Shown: positions 52,186 to 60,734 of the stretch, piece by piece
Layout of the letters: each line of letters begins with the position of its first letter
Position numbering within the stretch: the first letter of the stretch is position 1
NCBI GenBank assembly: GCA_016282495.1
Contig: JAEEKR010000013.1
Coordinates: 1 to 62,927 of the forward strand
DNA: 62,927 bases
Reading direction: 5' to 3'
From: Candidatus Saccharimonadota bacterium
GTDB taxonomy: Bacteria; Patescibacteriota; Saccharimonadia; Saccharimonadales; Saccharimonadaceae
Made by a program: the position numbers and the translations under genes
The notes under the pieces: generated by a model
Database searches by the model: none
What the model saw: the letters and a program-made list of their open reading frames with translations, nothing else
What the model was told of the DNA's origin: nothing

Positions 52186-52768
52186 AAACCAACCACAAGT
52201 TAACAGAGAGGAGACAGGCGAGATTTTGCGTCTGGCTTCTTTATCGCTTGATTTTGAGGGCGATTTAGTTGAACTAGGGTGCTACGAAGGTGACACCTCA
52301 CTTTTGCTTGCAGAGCTTTTAAAAGGCGTTAAAAGTAAAAAGCGTCTTTTTATTTACGATTCTTTTGAAGGTTTGCCAGATAAGACAGAGGCTGACTTCT
52401 CTGTTGCGGGGGCCGCTTTTAAGAAAGGTGAACTTTATGTCACGAAAAAAGAAGTAAAAGCGAGGTTTCTTCGAGCAAACTTGCCGGTGCCGGTAATTAA
52501 AAAGGGGTGGTTTGACGAACTAGATAAAGAGGTGGATCTACCGGAGAAGGTTTGTTTTGCGTTTTTGGATGGTGACCTTTATGAATCTATCAAAACATCT
52601 TTACGGTTAGTAGAAGATAAGATGACGCCAGGTGGTGTGATTATCGTGCATGATTATAATAATCCAGAGCTTCCAGGGGTAGCTAAGGCAGTGGATGAGT
52701 GGTTTGACTCCAAGAATTATAAATTTGTGAAAAAATATTCATTAGCAGTCTTGACACGTGAGTGCTAA
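52166..52768 (+). CDS. TylF/MycF-like methyltransferase
   Basis: A 200-residue SAM enzyme: GDLVELGCYEGDTSLLLAEL (motif I), IYDSFEGLPD, FLDGDLYESIKTSL (metal-site region) and GGVIIVHDYNNPELPGVAKA, all typical of TylF-type O-methyltransferases that act on sugars or secondary metabolites. It starts inside the end of ackA (20-nt overlap) and is probably read with it. Its final codons (E, C, stop) are part of the first CIRCE operator of dnaK, so its 3' end is constrained by regulation. The substrate is unknown. Confidence 0.82.
   Translation: MKKNPNKNQPQVNREETGEILRLASLSLDFEGDLVELGCYEGDTSLLLAELLKGVKSKKRLFIYDSFEGLPDKTEADFSVAGAAFKKGELYVTKKEVKARFLRANLPVPVIKKGWFDELDKEVDLPEKVCFAFLDGDLYESIKTSLRLVEDKMTPGGVIIVHDYNNPELPGVAKAVDEWFDSKNYKFVKKYSLAVLTREC
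52742..52768. promoter_or_regulatory. CIRCE operator 1 of dnaK
   Basis: TTAGCAGTC-TTGACACGT-GAGTGCTAA matches CIRCE in all but one base. The spacer contains the dnaK -35 box and the right half ends in the TAA stop of the upstream gene. Confidence 0.92.
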
Positions 52769-52779
52769 TTTGCTAGAAT
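52751..52779 (+). promoter_or_regulatory. dnaK promoter
   Basis: TTGACA (52751-52756), a 17-nt spacer and TAGAAT (52774-52779). It lies between and within two CIRCE sites. Confidence 0.85.
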
Positions 52780-52788
52780 AGAGGTAGA

Positions 52789-52815
52789 TTAGCAGTCGGA
52801 AAGGACGAGTGCTAA
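52789..52815. promoter_or_regulatory. CIRCE operator 2 of dnaK
   Basis: TTAGCAGTC-GGAAAGGAC-GAGTGCTAA, in the transcribed leader just before the ribosome-binding site region. The half-sites are identical to those of operator 1. Confidence 0.92.
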
Positions 52816-52840
52816 ATAATATTAAAAATGGAGGAAAGAA

Positions 52841-54727
52841 ATGTCCAAAATTATCGGTATTGACCTCGGAACCACCAACTCAGCTTTTGCCTATATGGTG
52901 GCTGGTAAACCAGAGGTAATTACAAATGCTGAAGGTGATCGTACTACGCCAAGCGTAGTTGCTGTAACGAAAAAAGGCGACCGCCTTGTAGGTAAAGTTG
53001 CCCAACGTCAACGCGTGACTAACCCTAAAAACACGATTTATGGCATCAAGAGATTGATTGGTCGTAAGTTCGAAGATAAAGAAGTTCAACGCGATCTTGA
53101 TATCATGCCTTATAAAATTGTAAAGAAAAAAGATGGTGTTGCCGTAGAGATGGATGGCAAGGAATATACGCCAGAAGAAATCTCTGCAATGACTCTTTCT
53201 AAGATTAAGGCTGACGCCGAGGCTTTTCTTGGTGAAAAAGTTACAGAAGCTATCATCACTGTGCCAGCTTACTTTGACGATTCACAGCGTCAAGCAACCA
53301 AGGATGCTGGTAAAATTGCTGGTCTTGAAGTGAAACGTATTATCAACGAGCCAACTGCTGCAGCACTTGCCTATGGTCTTGAAAGTAAAAAAGATGAACA
53401 AATCGCCGTGTTCGACCTTGGTGGTGGTACTTTCGATGTTTCGATTTTGGAACTTGGTGATGGCGTCTTTGAAGTAAAGTCTACTAACGGTGATACACAC
53501 CTTGGTGGTGAAGACTTCGATAACTTGATCGTTAATTACCTGCTCGATGAATTTAAGAAAGAGTCTGGTGTTGATATTCGTAATGACGCCGCCGCGATGC
53601 AACGTGTGAAAGATGAGGCTGAAAAGGCTAAAAAGGAACTTTCTTCTGCAACTTCAGTTGAAATTAATCTTCCATTCCTTACTGCCGATGCAGATGGTCC
53701 AAAACACTTTGAGCATACTTTGACTCGTGCAAAACTCGAAGATCTCGTTGCACCTTTGATTGATCGTCTCGCTGGTCCAGTAGAAAAAGCTTTGAAAGAT
53801 GCCAAACTTTCTGCTAAAGATATTGACGAAGTCGTGATGGTTGGTGGTATGACTCGTATGCCAGCCGTGGTTGCTAAAGTTAAAGAAATCTTTGGCAAAG
53901 ATCCGATGCAAGGTGTAAACCCAGACGAAGTTGTGGCCGTTGGTGCTGCAATTCAAGGTGGTGTGTTGCAAGGCGATGTTAAGGATGTTCTCCTTCTTGA
54001 TGTTACTCCACTTTCACTTGGTATCGAAACTATGGGCGGCGTATCAACAAAATTGATCGACAGAAACACGACTATTCCTACTTCTAAATCTGAGATTTTC
54101 TCAACTGCTTCGGATAACCAACCACAAGTGGAAATTCATGTTCTTCAAGGTGAGCGTGAAATGGCTGCTGACAATAAATCACTTGGTCGTTTCATTCTTG
54201 ACGGCATTGCTCCTGCTCCACGCGGAATCCCACAAATTGAAGTTACCTTTAATCTTGATGCAAATGGTATTTTGAATGTAACCGCTAAAGATAAAGGTAC
54301 TGGCAAAGAGCAGTCTATCACTATTCAAAACTCTGGCAACATGAGTAAGGATGATATTGAGAAAGCCCAAAAGGAAGCCGAGCTTCACGCTGAAGAAGAT
54401 AAGAAAAAACGTGATGCAATTGATGCCAAAAACCGCCTAGAAAATGCAGTCTATCAAGCCGAAAAAATGCCAGATGAATATAAAGACAAGATTTCGGACG
54501 ACGATAAAGAAACAATCAAGAAAGCCGTAGAGGAAGCTAAAAAAGTTCTTGAAGACGAATCTTCTGATAAGGATAAATTAGAAGCTGCTGCAAAAGAACT
54601 TAGCGATAAGATCATGCCTATTGGTGCGAAAATGTATCAACAAGCTTCTAATGACAATAAAGGCTCTTCTGATAATGGATTATCTTCGGATGATGATGCT
54701 GTTGAAGGCGAGGTAGTAGACAAATAG
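52841..54727 (+). CDS. dnaK: Chaperone DnaK (Hsp70)
   Basis: The main Hsp70 chaperone, working with DnaJ and GrpE. The 628-residue protein has the ATPase domain ([59 protein letters not shown]), the linker [13 protein letters not shown], the substrate-binding domain and an acidic tail. An AATGGAGG site lies 6 bases upstream. The gene stands alone with its own promoter, two CIRCE operators and a terminator, apart from hrcA-grpE and dnaJ. Confidence 0.98.
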   Translation: MSKIIGIDLGTTNSAFAYMVAGKPEVITNAEGDRTTPSVVAVTKKGDRLVGKVAQRQRVTNPKNTIYGIKRLIGRKFEDKEVQRDLDIMPYKIVKKKDGVAVEMDGKEYTPEEISAMTLSKIKADAEAFLGEKVTEAIITVPAYFDDSQRQATKDAGKIAGLEVKRIINEPTAAALAYGLESKKDEQIAVFDLGGGTFDVSILELGDGVFEVKSTNGDTHLGGEDFDNLIVNYLLDEFKKESGVDIRNDAAAMQRVKDEAEKAKKELSSATSVEINLPFLTADADGPKHFEHTLTRAKLEDLVAPLIDRLAGPVEKALKDAKLSAKDIDEVVMVGGMTRMPAVVAKVKEIFGKDPMQGVNPDEVVAVGAAIQGGVLQGDVKDVLLLDVTPLSLGIETMGGVSTKLIDRNTTIPTSKSEIFSTASDNQPQVEIHVLQGEREMAADNKSLGRFILDGIAPAPRGIPQIEVTFNLDANGILNVTAKDKGTGKEQSITIQNSGNMSKDDIEKAQKEAELHAEEDKKKRDAIDAKNRLENAVYQAEKMPDEYKDKISDDDKETIKKAVEEAKKVLEDESSDKDKLEAAAKELSDKIMPIGAKMYQQASNDNKGSSDNGLSSDDDAVEGEVVDK

Positions 54728-54737
54728 CCTACTGAAT

Positions 54738-54775
54738 AAAAAAAGAACCCGGATCTTTCTGGGTTCTTTTTTTGA
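54738..54775. terminator. Bidirectional terminator between dnaK and the flavoprotein gene
   Basis: AAGAACCC pairs with GGGTTCTT around a 10-nt loop and is flanked by A-rich and T-rich runs, so it gives a T tract on both strands. Confidence 0.9.
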
Positions 54776-54779
54776 TGTT

Positions 54780-56153
54780 TTAGAATGAGAGGCGGTTAGC
54801 AGCTAGGCGCACCGCATCGTTCCAGCCGGAAGCTGGGTGTGGCGCGCTGGCAAGATCTTCGACGGAAAGATGATGACGAATGGCAAGAACTACTTCTTCG
54901 GCGACGAGCTCGGCTTCTGGACAAATGATGGTTGCGCCGATGACTTTCCCTTGTTTGTCGGCAATCATTTTAACAAAACCGATATAATAATCATTTGTGT
55001 TGGCAGCAGTAATGGAAGAAAGTGGAACAATAGCTTTTTTAATCTTCTTGTCGCGCTTCAAACAATCATCTTCCGTGACGCCGACCGTGGCGATTTGAGG
55101 ATACGTGTCTATAATACGCATAAATCCGCTGTAATTTGCCATGTCTTTATTACGGTTAAATAGATTGGAGGTAGCAAGAGCACCTTCGTATATTGCACGT
55201 TCGGTGGAACTTTTGGCGTCGATAGCATCGCCGGCAGCATAAATATGCTTGACGGAAGTTTGAAGCGTCCTGTTGACTTTGATTCCCTGTTTGGTAGCTT
55301 TAACTCCAGCATTTTCTAAGCCAAGATCCTCTACGGCTGGCCTGGAGCCAGTGGCTACTATGATGGTGTCTGCATGAAGCGTGCGCTCGATACCACCACG
55401 CATAAAGACCACTCGTTTATTTATTCTGTCTTGTTCGATTGAAATGGCTCGTGATTCGGCAAGAACTTTAATATGATGATTTTCTTCAAAATGCTGTGTC
55501 ATAAGCTGACCAACTTCTAAATCTTCATGCGGAAGGAGGCGGTCGGTGAGCTCTAATATAACGACTTTACTACCAAGCTCGGCATAGTACTGAGCGATTT
55601 CACAACCAGTTGGGCCACCACCAATAATTATTAAAGTCTTTGGTGGACGATTAATACTGAGAGCATTTTTTGGAGTGTAGTGCTCGATATGGTCCAATCC
55701 AGAAATACTATTTTCTGCTAGAACCGCTCCAGAAGCAATCAAAATTTTGCTTGCAGAAATACGCTTTTCGCCGACAACGACTTCGTAAGGACTTAGGAAA
55801 TGAGCGCTGCCGCGAATACATTCAATCCCGGAGTCTTCAAAGTTTTTCTTAATGTTTCTGCCAGAACGACGAGTGGCAAAACCTTGCCAATTTTGTGCGG
55901 TTGGATAATTATAACGTAGATTAGCGCTGGAAATTCCAAAACGAATACCGCGAAGGGCTTTAGTGTATAGATGAGCAAAATTAAATGCGGCTCTATACGG
56001 AACATCCCTGTAGTTTACGCTCGGGCCTCCCCATTTGTCCGATTCGATAAGTGCGACTTTTAAACCTGCCTTAGCCGCCATAAGCGCAGCAGTACCGCCG
56101 GCTGGACCGCTGCCGATAACGAGATAATCAAAATCAAATTTTGTCTTTCCCAT
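54780..56153 (-). CDS. FAD/NAD(P)-dependent oxidoreductase without the redox disulfide
   Basis: A 457-residue member of the pyridine nucleotide-disulfide oxidoreductase family: FAD site YLVIGSGPAGGTAALMAAKA, NAD(P) site IIIGGGPTGCEIAQYYAELG, IIVATGSRP, the second FAD motif YAAGDAID, and a dimerisation domain. The usual redox motif GGTCxNxGCxPSK is GGPSVNYRDVPYR here, with both cysteines gone, and the C-terminal HPT..SE is HPASGWND. It therefore cannot act as a dihydrolipoamide dehydrogenase or mercuric reductase; transhydrogenase- or oxidase-like use is possible. It follows the ATP-cone gene with one base between stop and start. Confidence 0.85.
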   Translation of the reverse strand: MGKTKFDFDYLVIGSGPAGGTAALMAAKAGLKVALIESDKWGGPSVNYRDVPYRAAFNFAHLYTKALRGIRFGISSANLRYNYPTAQNWQGFATRRSGRNIKKNFEDSGIECIRGSAHFLSPYEVVVGEKRISASKILIASGAVLAENSISGLDHIEHYTPKNALSINRPPKTLIIIGGGPTGCEIAQYYAELGSKVVILELTDRLLPHEDLEVGQLMTQHFEENHHIKVLAESRAISIEQDRINKRVVFMRGGIERTLHADTIIVATGSRPAVEDLGLENAGVKATKQGIKVNRTLQTSVKHIYAAGDAIDAKSSTERAIYEGALATSNLFNRNKDMANYSGFMRIIDTYPQIATVGVTEDDCLKRDKKIKKAIVPLSSITAANTNDYYIGFVKMIADKQGKVIGATIICPEAELVAEEVVLAIRHHLSVEDLASAPHPASGWNDAVRLAANRLSF

Positions 56154-56154
56154 T

Positions 56155-56400
56155 TTAGATTATTTTATCACGATTGTGGTAGATATAGGCCAAATCGGCA
56201 CTATATTTTTTTAGTTCGGCCGTGACAATCCTTTCTAAATCGTTATTTGTTATAGTTGATAGCTTATTGACTTTATGCTCTACGGCGTTTGAAACCTTTT
56301 TACTAATAGTTGCAGCAAATCCAGGGGCTAAGTTAATAGATTTTGCATCCTTAAGGATTTCTTTTTCGAGATTGTCTTTGGAAAAAACTACTTCTTTCAT
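56155..56400 (-). CDS. ATP-cone-like small protein
   Basis: An 81-residue protein resembling a free-standing ATP-cone: VVFSKDNLEKEILKDA at the N-terminus, a helical centre, ITNNDLERIVTAELKKYSAD and LAYIYHNRDK at the end, which is the order seen in the ATP-cones of ribonucleotide reductases and NrdR. ATP-cones sense dATP/ATP. No reductase is encoded nearby; the neighbours are a flavoprotein and a membrane protein. The ATG overlaps the membrane protein's stop (ATGA). The assignment rests on pattern only. Confidence 0.6.
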   Translation of the reverse strand: MKEVVFSKDNLEKEILKDAKSINLAPGFAATISKKVSNAVEHKVNKLSTITNNDLERIVTAELKKYSADLAYIYHNRDKII

Positions 56401-57101
56401 AGTGGGATTCCAATTAGTCGATACGCAATGAGAAAAGTGCCAAGGACTAAGAATAGAATTCCAGAGATAATCCTAAGGAATGTTTTGTTTTTTTCGCGCC
56501 AACGTTGAATATCAACAACAGTTTTTCCTCTTCTGATACAAAACCTTGCAATAACCAATGGCAAAATCGTGATAAGAATGTAGCCCACTAGAGCAATGTT
56601 TCGTTCTACAATATTTAGCTCTAGAATACTATTTGCCGCAATAACAACTAGCGCAAAAGACAGAGGGAACTCAGCAAAACAGGCAAGGAGCCCTAACGAA
56701 AAAGCCTCGGTATTGCTATTCGTGACTCTAGCGCGCGAAGAGATAAACCTGGCGATAGTTTTTGGAATCCAGAGCTCTGTGGTTTTACCGCGACGATAGT
56801 AAAATGCCCACATAATGATGGCTACGGCGAAAATAATACCAATAAGTGCAGATAAAAGCTCAACTGGCAAAGAATGGCCGTCAAAAACTGAATAAATAAT
56901 AAAACAAGAAGCAGCGACCGCGAGTAGGACGATCATACCAAAGCCAGAAATGAAGCTACTGACCAAGGTCTTGGTTTTTTCTTGAACATGTTTGCCTAGG
57001 CTTGCGTGATATAAAAGCAATAAAGAACCCAGCCCAAGCTGCAAAAAAGCGTGGGTAAGAGCGGCAAGGAAGATGATTCCGATAGAGATGATATCGCTCA
57101 T
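56397..57101 (-). CDS. Six-helix membrane protein, unknown
   Basis: A 234-residue protein with about six membrane helices (IGIIFLAALTHAFLQLGLGS, IVLLAVAASCFIIYSVF, LLSALIGIIFAVAIIMWAFY, a central ALVVIAANS segment, LVGYILITILPLVIARFC, ISGILFLVLGTFLIAYRLI). The arrangement with a basic middle loop recalls LysE- or CcdA-like transporters, but I cannot place it. It is first in a three-gene operon with the ATP-cone and flavoprotein genes. The ATG at 57101 is six bases after an extended TGATATAAT box (57113-57108), so it is probably leaderless. Confidence 0.75.
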   Translation of the reverse strand: MSDIISIGIIFLAALTHAFLQLGLGSLLLLYHASLGKHVQEKTKTLVSSFISGFGMIVLLAVAASCFIIYSVFDGHSLPVELLSALIGIIFAVAIIMWAFYYRRGKTTELWIPKTIARFISSRARVTNSNTEAFSLGLLACFAEFPLSFALVVIAANSILELNIVERNIALVGYILITILPLVIARFCIRRGKTVVDIQRWREKNKTFLRIISGILFLVLGTFLIAYRLIGIPL

Positions 57102-57161
57102 ACTTAAATTATATCACACTAATGCTTGTTCTTTGAAACAGCCCTGTGTTAATCTCCGGTC

Positions 57162-58574
57162 ATGAAAAAATTTTTAATCACTATTTTGAGTTTTCTGGCC
57201 TGTTTGATATTTAATAACAGTGCACTTGCGGTTGACGCCGAAGATATACAGCCGCCAAAAATTATAATAAATGCGATAAACCCTGGGTATACCATAGATG
57301 GTAAATCTAACGTGGGAGAGTTTATAGAGCTGAGGAAACTTGGCAATGATGATTTTTTGCTCACCGGTTTTTCTATAACATATACTAATTCGAGCGGAAC
57401 AAAAAATACAATTTTTGAATTCCCTGAAGATTCACGAATGGCCGGTGAGACTCTCCTCTTGAGGCTGGCTAGTGCACCAGAATCCGAATTGTCTGACGCC
57501 GTATACTCCAAGACTCTTGCATTTGCAGCTGGACCATTAGAGATTGTCGATGACAAAGGGGCCGTAATGGATAGTTTGTGCTGGACCGGAAAAAGCGAAT
57601 GTTACGAGAAGTTCACTAGCGCTAATCCAACAAGTTTAGTTAGAAACTTGGACGACAGTTTCTTTTATCATGATCTGAATTATGAACCAATATTTATCAA
57701 CCATGGTTCCCTGGTTTTAAAAGATACAAACGATGAACTAATTATCCCGCAGTGTAGAGACTTGCAATTCTCGGAAATATTATCATTCTATGAAACCAGC
57801 AAATCTGAGCAATTTGTTGAAATCTATAATCATGGTGACGAACAAGTCTTACTTGATGGATGCAGTTTGAGGTATAAAAATAAGACCTATAGTTTATCAG
57901 GAATAATAAAATCTGGTGGATATTTAGCTCGATTTGCGACGGACTTCACTTTGACAAAGAACCCTACATCGGAAAACAAACTGGAAATTATAGATACGGA
58001 TGGCACGGTAGTAGACACTTTGATTTTTTATAATGGGCAGAAAAGAGGAGTGTCATTCGCGCAGTTTGGATATAGTGGAGATGGAAGAGAGCAGTGGCGC
58101 CAGACTTATACGCCTACCCCAGGAGAAGCGAATGATTATCAGGAATTTCAAAGTTGCCCAGAAGGCAAAGTGCTTAACAAGGACACTGGAAACTGTGTAA
58201 AAGCCACGACACTTTCTACACAAAAGGCATGCCCAGCTGGACAATATCGTAACCCGCTGACTGGACGTTGTAAGTCCTATAGTTCTTCTGGCTCATCTTC
58301 TTCTAAACCATGTCCGGAAGGTTATGAGAGAAACCCCGAAACAAATCGTTGCCGTAAAATCGTAAAAAATGAAGGTGCAGATTATGCACTTGAGGTGGAT
58401 AACTATGAAGAAAGTTCCTCTTTTATAGCGCTCTGGGCAATAATTGGAGTAGCGGTTCTTGGAGTTTTATATATCGTCTTTCAATTTAGAGATGAGATTA
58501 GGAAGGCGTTTCTAAAAATAAAAAGTAAGGCTACAAATAGGTTCTCTTGTTTATTAAAAAAGAATAAAAAATGA
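57162..58574 (+). CDS. Lamin-tail-domain surface protein with cysteine repeats
   Basis: A 470-residue exported protein. Signal peptide (about 1-22); two lamin-tail (LTD) beta domains (about 30-155: IIINAINPGYTIDGKSNVGE, FIELRKLGN; about 195-325: FVEIYNHGDEQVLLDGCSLR); then three cysteine-bracketed repeats CPEGKVLNKDTGNCVK, CPAGQYRNPLTGRCKS and CPEGYERNPETNRCRK; a serine linker; a membrane helix (about 423-442) and a lysine-rich tail. The DsbA-like protein could form the disulfides. No ribosome-binding site is visible; a TTGTTC/TTAATC promoter-like pair lies just upstream. Confidence 0.85.
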   Translation: MKKFLITILSFLACLIFNNSALAVDAEDIQPPKIIINAINPGYTIDGKSNVGEFIELRKLGNDDFLLTGFSITYTNSSGTKNTIFEFPEDSRMAGETLLLRLASAPESELSDAVYSKTLAFAAGPLEIVDDKGAVMDSLCWTGKSECYEKFTSANPTSLVRNLDDSFFYHDLNYEPIFINHGSLVLKDTNDELIIPQCRDLQFSEILSFYETSKSEQFVEIYNHGDEQVLLDGCSLRYKNKTYSLSGIIKSGGYLARFATDFTLTKNPTSENKLEIIDTDGTVVDTLIFYNGQKRGVSFAQFGYSGDGREQWRQTYTPTPGEANDYQEFQSCPEGKVLNKDTGNCVKATTLSTQKACPAGQYRNPLTGRCKSYSSSGSSSSKPCPEGYERNPETNRCRKIVKNEGADYALEVDNYEESSSFIALWAIIGVAVLGVLYIVFQFRDEIRKAFLKIKSKATNRFSCLLKKNKK

Positions 58575-58609
58575 CGGTAGAATTGGGGGGGCAATTCTGC
58601 CGTCATTTT
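58571..58609. terminator. Bidirectional terminator, LTD gene and tRNA-fMet
   Basis: A 15-bp stem (ATGACGGTAGAATTG / CAATTCTGCCGTCAT, one G-T pair) begins inside the LTD stop codon. Downstream T runs are short on + (TTTT) and long on - (TTTTTTATTCTTTTTT), so it mainly ends the tRNA transcript. Confidence 0.85.
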
Positions 58610-58685
58610 GGTGGCGGGGGCTGGATTTGAACCAGCGACCTTTTGGTTATGAGCCAAACGAGCTACCAGGCTGCTCTACCCCGCG
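58609..58685 (-). tRNA. Initiator tRNA-fMet (anticodon CAT)
   Basis: Acceptor CGCGGGG against CCCCGCC leaves position 1-72 unpaired (C-C), the hallmark of initiators, and D loop AGCCTGGTAGCTC fits. The anticodon stem is TTTGG/CCAAA, with only two of the usual three G-C pairs. CCA is encoded. Confidence 0.9.
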
Positions 58686-58717
58686 ATGTATACGATATTA
58701 TACATCGCAAGGGGTAG
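58676..58717. repeat. Inverted repeat spanning tRNA-fMet start and promoter
   Basis: Arms CTACCCC+GCGATGTATA (58676-58692) and TATACATCGC+AA+GGGGTAG (58699-58717) surround CGATAT. One arm contains the first ten bases of the tRNA, the other lies in the promoter spacer. Confidence 0.75.
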
Positions 58718-58726
58718 AATTGTCAA
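58697..58726 (-). promoter_or_regulatory. tRNA-fMet promoter
   Basis: TTGACA (58726-58721), an 18-nt spacer and TATAAT (58702-58697), 11 bases before the mature 5' end. Confidence 0.85.
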
Positions 58727-58729
58727 GGT

Positions 58730-59938
58730 TTAGAGATTGCCAGAATCATCACATCGTGCTGCTTCCCCTGTGCCATCGCCAAGGTAATTTACCGTATAGC
58801 AGTTATTTGTGACCCAGAAGTGCTTTTCTATGCCACCTTCGCTTTGAAGCGCGAATTGAGGGTATGGAAATTCTGGATTGACACTATTAAGCCTGACTTC
58901 AAGGCGAGTGTAAAGGTCATTAGCACGGCCGGTGGAATCAACTACGTATTGGACGCCAAAGAAATTGACTGTGTTGCCTGATGCATCAGCCATGCTGACT
59001 CTAAAATCCGTAGCTCCAGTTTGATATGGTAGGCTAATTACTAGATACTGGCTAGCGCTAGTATCTGGGATACTAAATCGCGCTGCGCACATGTATCCAT
59101 CGTTGTTTGCTCCCGAAGTAGCTCCAAGAGTTTCGTAACAGTTTACTTTTGTAGGATTATTATCGCTATCATCTCTTTTCTTGATGATATCGCCAACATT
59201 TGTAGCACCACTTGCGTGAAAGGCTGGGGTTAAGAATAGAAGACCTGTGCTGGCTGGATTAGCCGTGTAAGCATATTTGCCTATAGGATCCATGGCTGTT
59301 TCTGATTGCACGTATTGGAGTGAGATTACTGGTGGAACGACTTTATTTGTTTCTGTTGTAGATTGCTCTCCTTTCTTTTTATAGTAATCTTTATTCACAA
59401 GTTTTGGCTCTTCACTTCCTGATATTTTTTGCCAGCTGAATGTCACGAATTTTGGTTTATTCTTGGTCGGATCATATTGTAGAGGAATAACAATGACAGA
59501 ATTAGCATTGTCTAAAGTACCTTTATAGTCAGGAGAGTACGGATCAACAGTGACACAAGTATATGCTTGTTGTGTTTCTCCTTCAGTAGTACTTTGTGTG
59601 GAAATAACAGTTTCCTTTTCGGTTTCAGTACTGCTAGTTAACATCTGTCTGACAAAATCACAATTAAGCGTCGTCCCGTCTGCCTTATAAAAACTCGCCT
59701 TTGGACCTGTGGTCTTGAGATATTGATCAACAGCCCTTTTAGCATCCTCCACGCCAGCTAAAGCGGCGTCACGCGATGAGCTAGATAGCTCACTGTTGAT
59801 AGTACTAGTAGATTCACGCAGTATTAATCTAACGAAGCTGACAGCTATAATGCCTAAAAGAAGCGTGATAAAGACAACTGCATAAATTGATGCGGCGCCT
59901 TTTTTGGTTTTGCTCTTTGTCATTTTTTTATCCTCCAT
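58730..59938 (-). CDS. PilX-like pilus assembly protein
   Basis: A 402-residue protein with a lysine-rich start, one membrane helix (about 17-36, IYAVVFITLLLGIIAVSFV) and the SSSSRDAALAGVEDAKRAVDQ helix typical of PilX N-terminal regions. No prepilin GFTLxE site is present. The long outer domain (about 60-402) has four or so cysteines and no recognised fold. It is the last gene of the minor-pilin cluster and overlaps the preceding prepilin gene by 11 bases. Confidence 0.75.
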   Translation of the reverse strand: MEDKKMTKSKTKKGAASIYAVVFITLLLGIIAVSFVRLILRESTSTINSELSSSSRDAALAGVEDAKRAVDQYLKTTGPKASFYKADGTTLNCDFVRQMLTSSTETEKETVISTQSTTEGETQQAYTCVTVDPYSPDYKGTLDNANSVIVIPLQYDPTKNKPKFVTFSWQKISGSEEPKLVNKDYYKKKGEQSTTETNKVVPPVISLQYVQSETAMDPIGKYAYTANPASTGLLFLTPAFHASGATNVGDIIKKRDDSDNNPTKVNCYETLGATSGANNDGYMCAARFSIPDTSASQYLVISLPYQTGATDFRVSMADASGNTVNFFGVQYVVDSTGRANDLYTRLEVRLNSVNPEFPYPQFALQSEGGIEKHFWVTNNCYTVNYLGDGTGEAARCDDSGNL

Positions 59939-60734
59939 TGCCTTGTACGGCGAAATTAAATTTATTTATTGCACAATAGTTGAAATTCTCTTCACCCGTA
60001 GTACCTCCTGGCGGTTTACAATAATCTCCAGTTGACATTATATTGACTCCTCCTTCTTTAGTAGCTAGGATGAATGAGCCAGAATAGAATACATTGCTTG
60101 TTTCTTCACTGATTGCAAGCGGAGCAACGTAGACATGATACACCCATAGAGTGTTATCGCTTTGGGATATGAGTTCGTTCAGCTCCCAACCATTTTTAAG
60201 ATCTGTTGTTGGGTTTGTTGAATAACTCTTTGAACTTGTATTTAGTAATGTTGCACAAATTCTTCTGTCTTCATCATGTATTTTGTAGAGTCTAAAGTCT
60301 AATTTGCCATTTACTTTAAATTTTTTTGAATTGTCGTTTGCATATGGTGTATTCCAAACATAGGAATATGAGCCCGTGCAAAATACACCACGGTAAGGTT
60401 TATGAGATGGGTCTGTAAATTCTTGGTAAATAAGTTTCATAGCTCTATCGTTGACACAATGAGTGTAGCCAGAGGTTGATTTATCATAATATCTTCCACA
60501 TATACTCTCTGGACTCTGACTTCTATCCGTAGCGGCAATCGAGTTTTGAAAATCCTCAATAATACTTCGGCCAACAGTGTTAACTGAATCGATTGTAATA
60601 CCTTTACGATAGATCGCTATAAGACTAATGGTAAGAGCTGCCATAATTAGGAGTATGAGAGAGATAAACGCAACCGCAAGAGATAGCTCTACTAGAGTAA
60701 AACCATTCTTTGTTTTTAGAGCATTTTTTTTCAT
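59928..60734 (-). CDS. Prepilin (type IV pilin-like, minor)
   Basis: A 268-residue prepilin. The leader MKKNALKTKNG is followed by the cleavage site G-FTLVELSLAV and the hydrophobic helix of pilins. The ATG at 60734 overlaps the stop of the upstream prepilin gene (ATGA) with GGAGAG before it; a longer frame exists but lies inside that gene. The outer domain has cysteines (CGRYYDKS, GYTHCVND, GVFCTGSY) that may pair. Role: minor pilin (PilW/PilV-like position). Confidence 0.85.
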   Translation of the reverse strand: MKKNALKTKNGFTLVELSLAVAFISLILLIMAALTISLIAIYRKGITIDSVNTVGRSIIEDFQNSIAATDRSQSPESICGRYYDKSTSGYTHCVNDRAMKLIYQEFTDPSHKPYRGVFCTGSYSYVWNTPYANDNSKKFKVNGKLDFRLYKIHDEDRRICATLLNTSSKSYSTNPTTDLKNGWELNELISQSDNTLWVYHVYVAPLAISEETSNVFYSGSFILATKEGGVNIMSTGDYCKPPGGTTGEENFNYCAINKFNFAVQGNGG

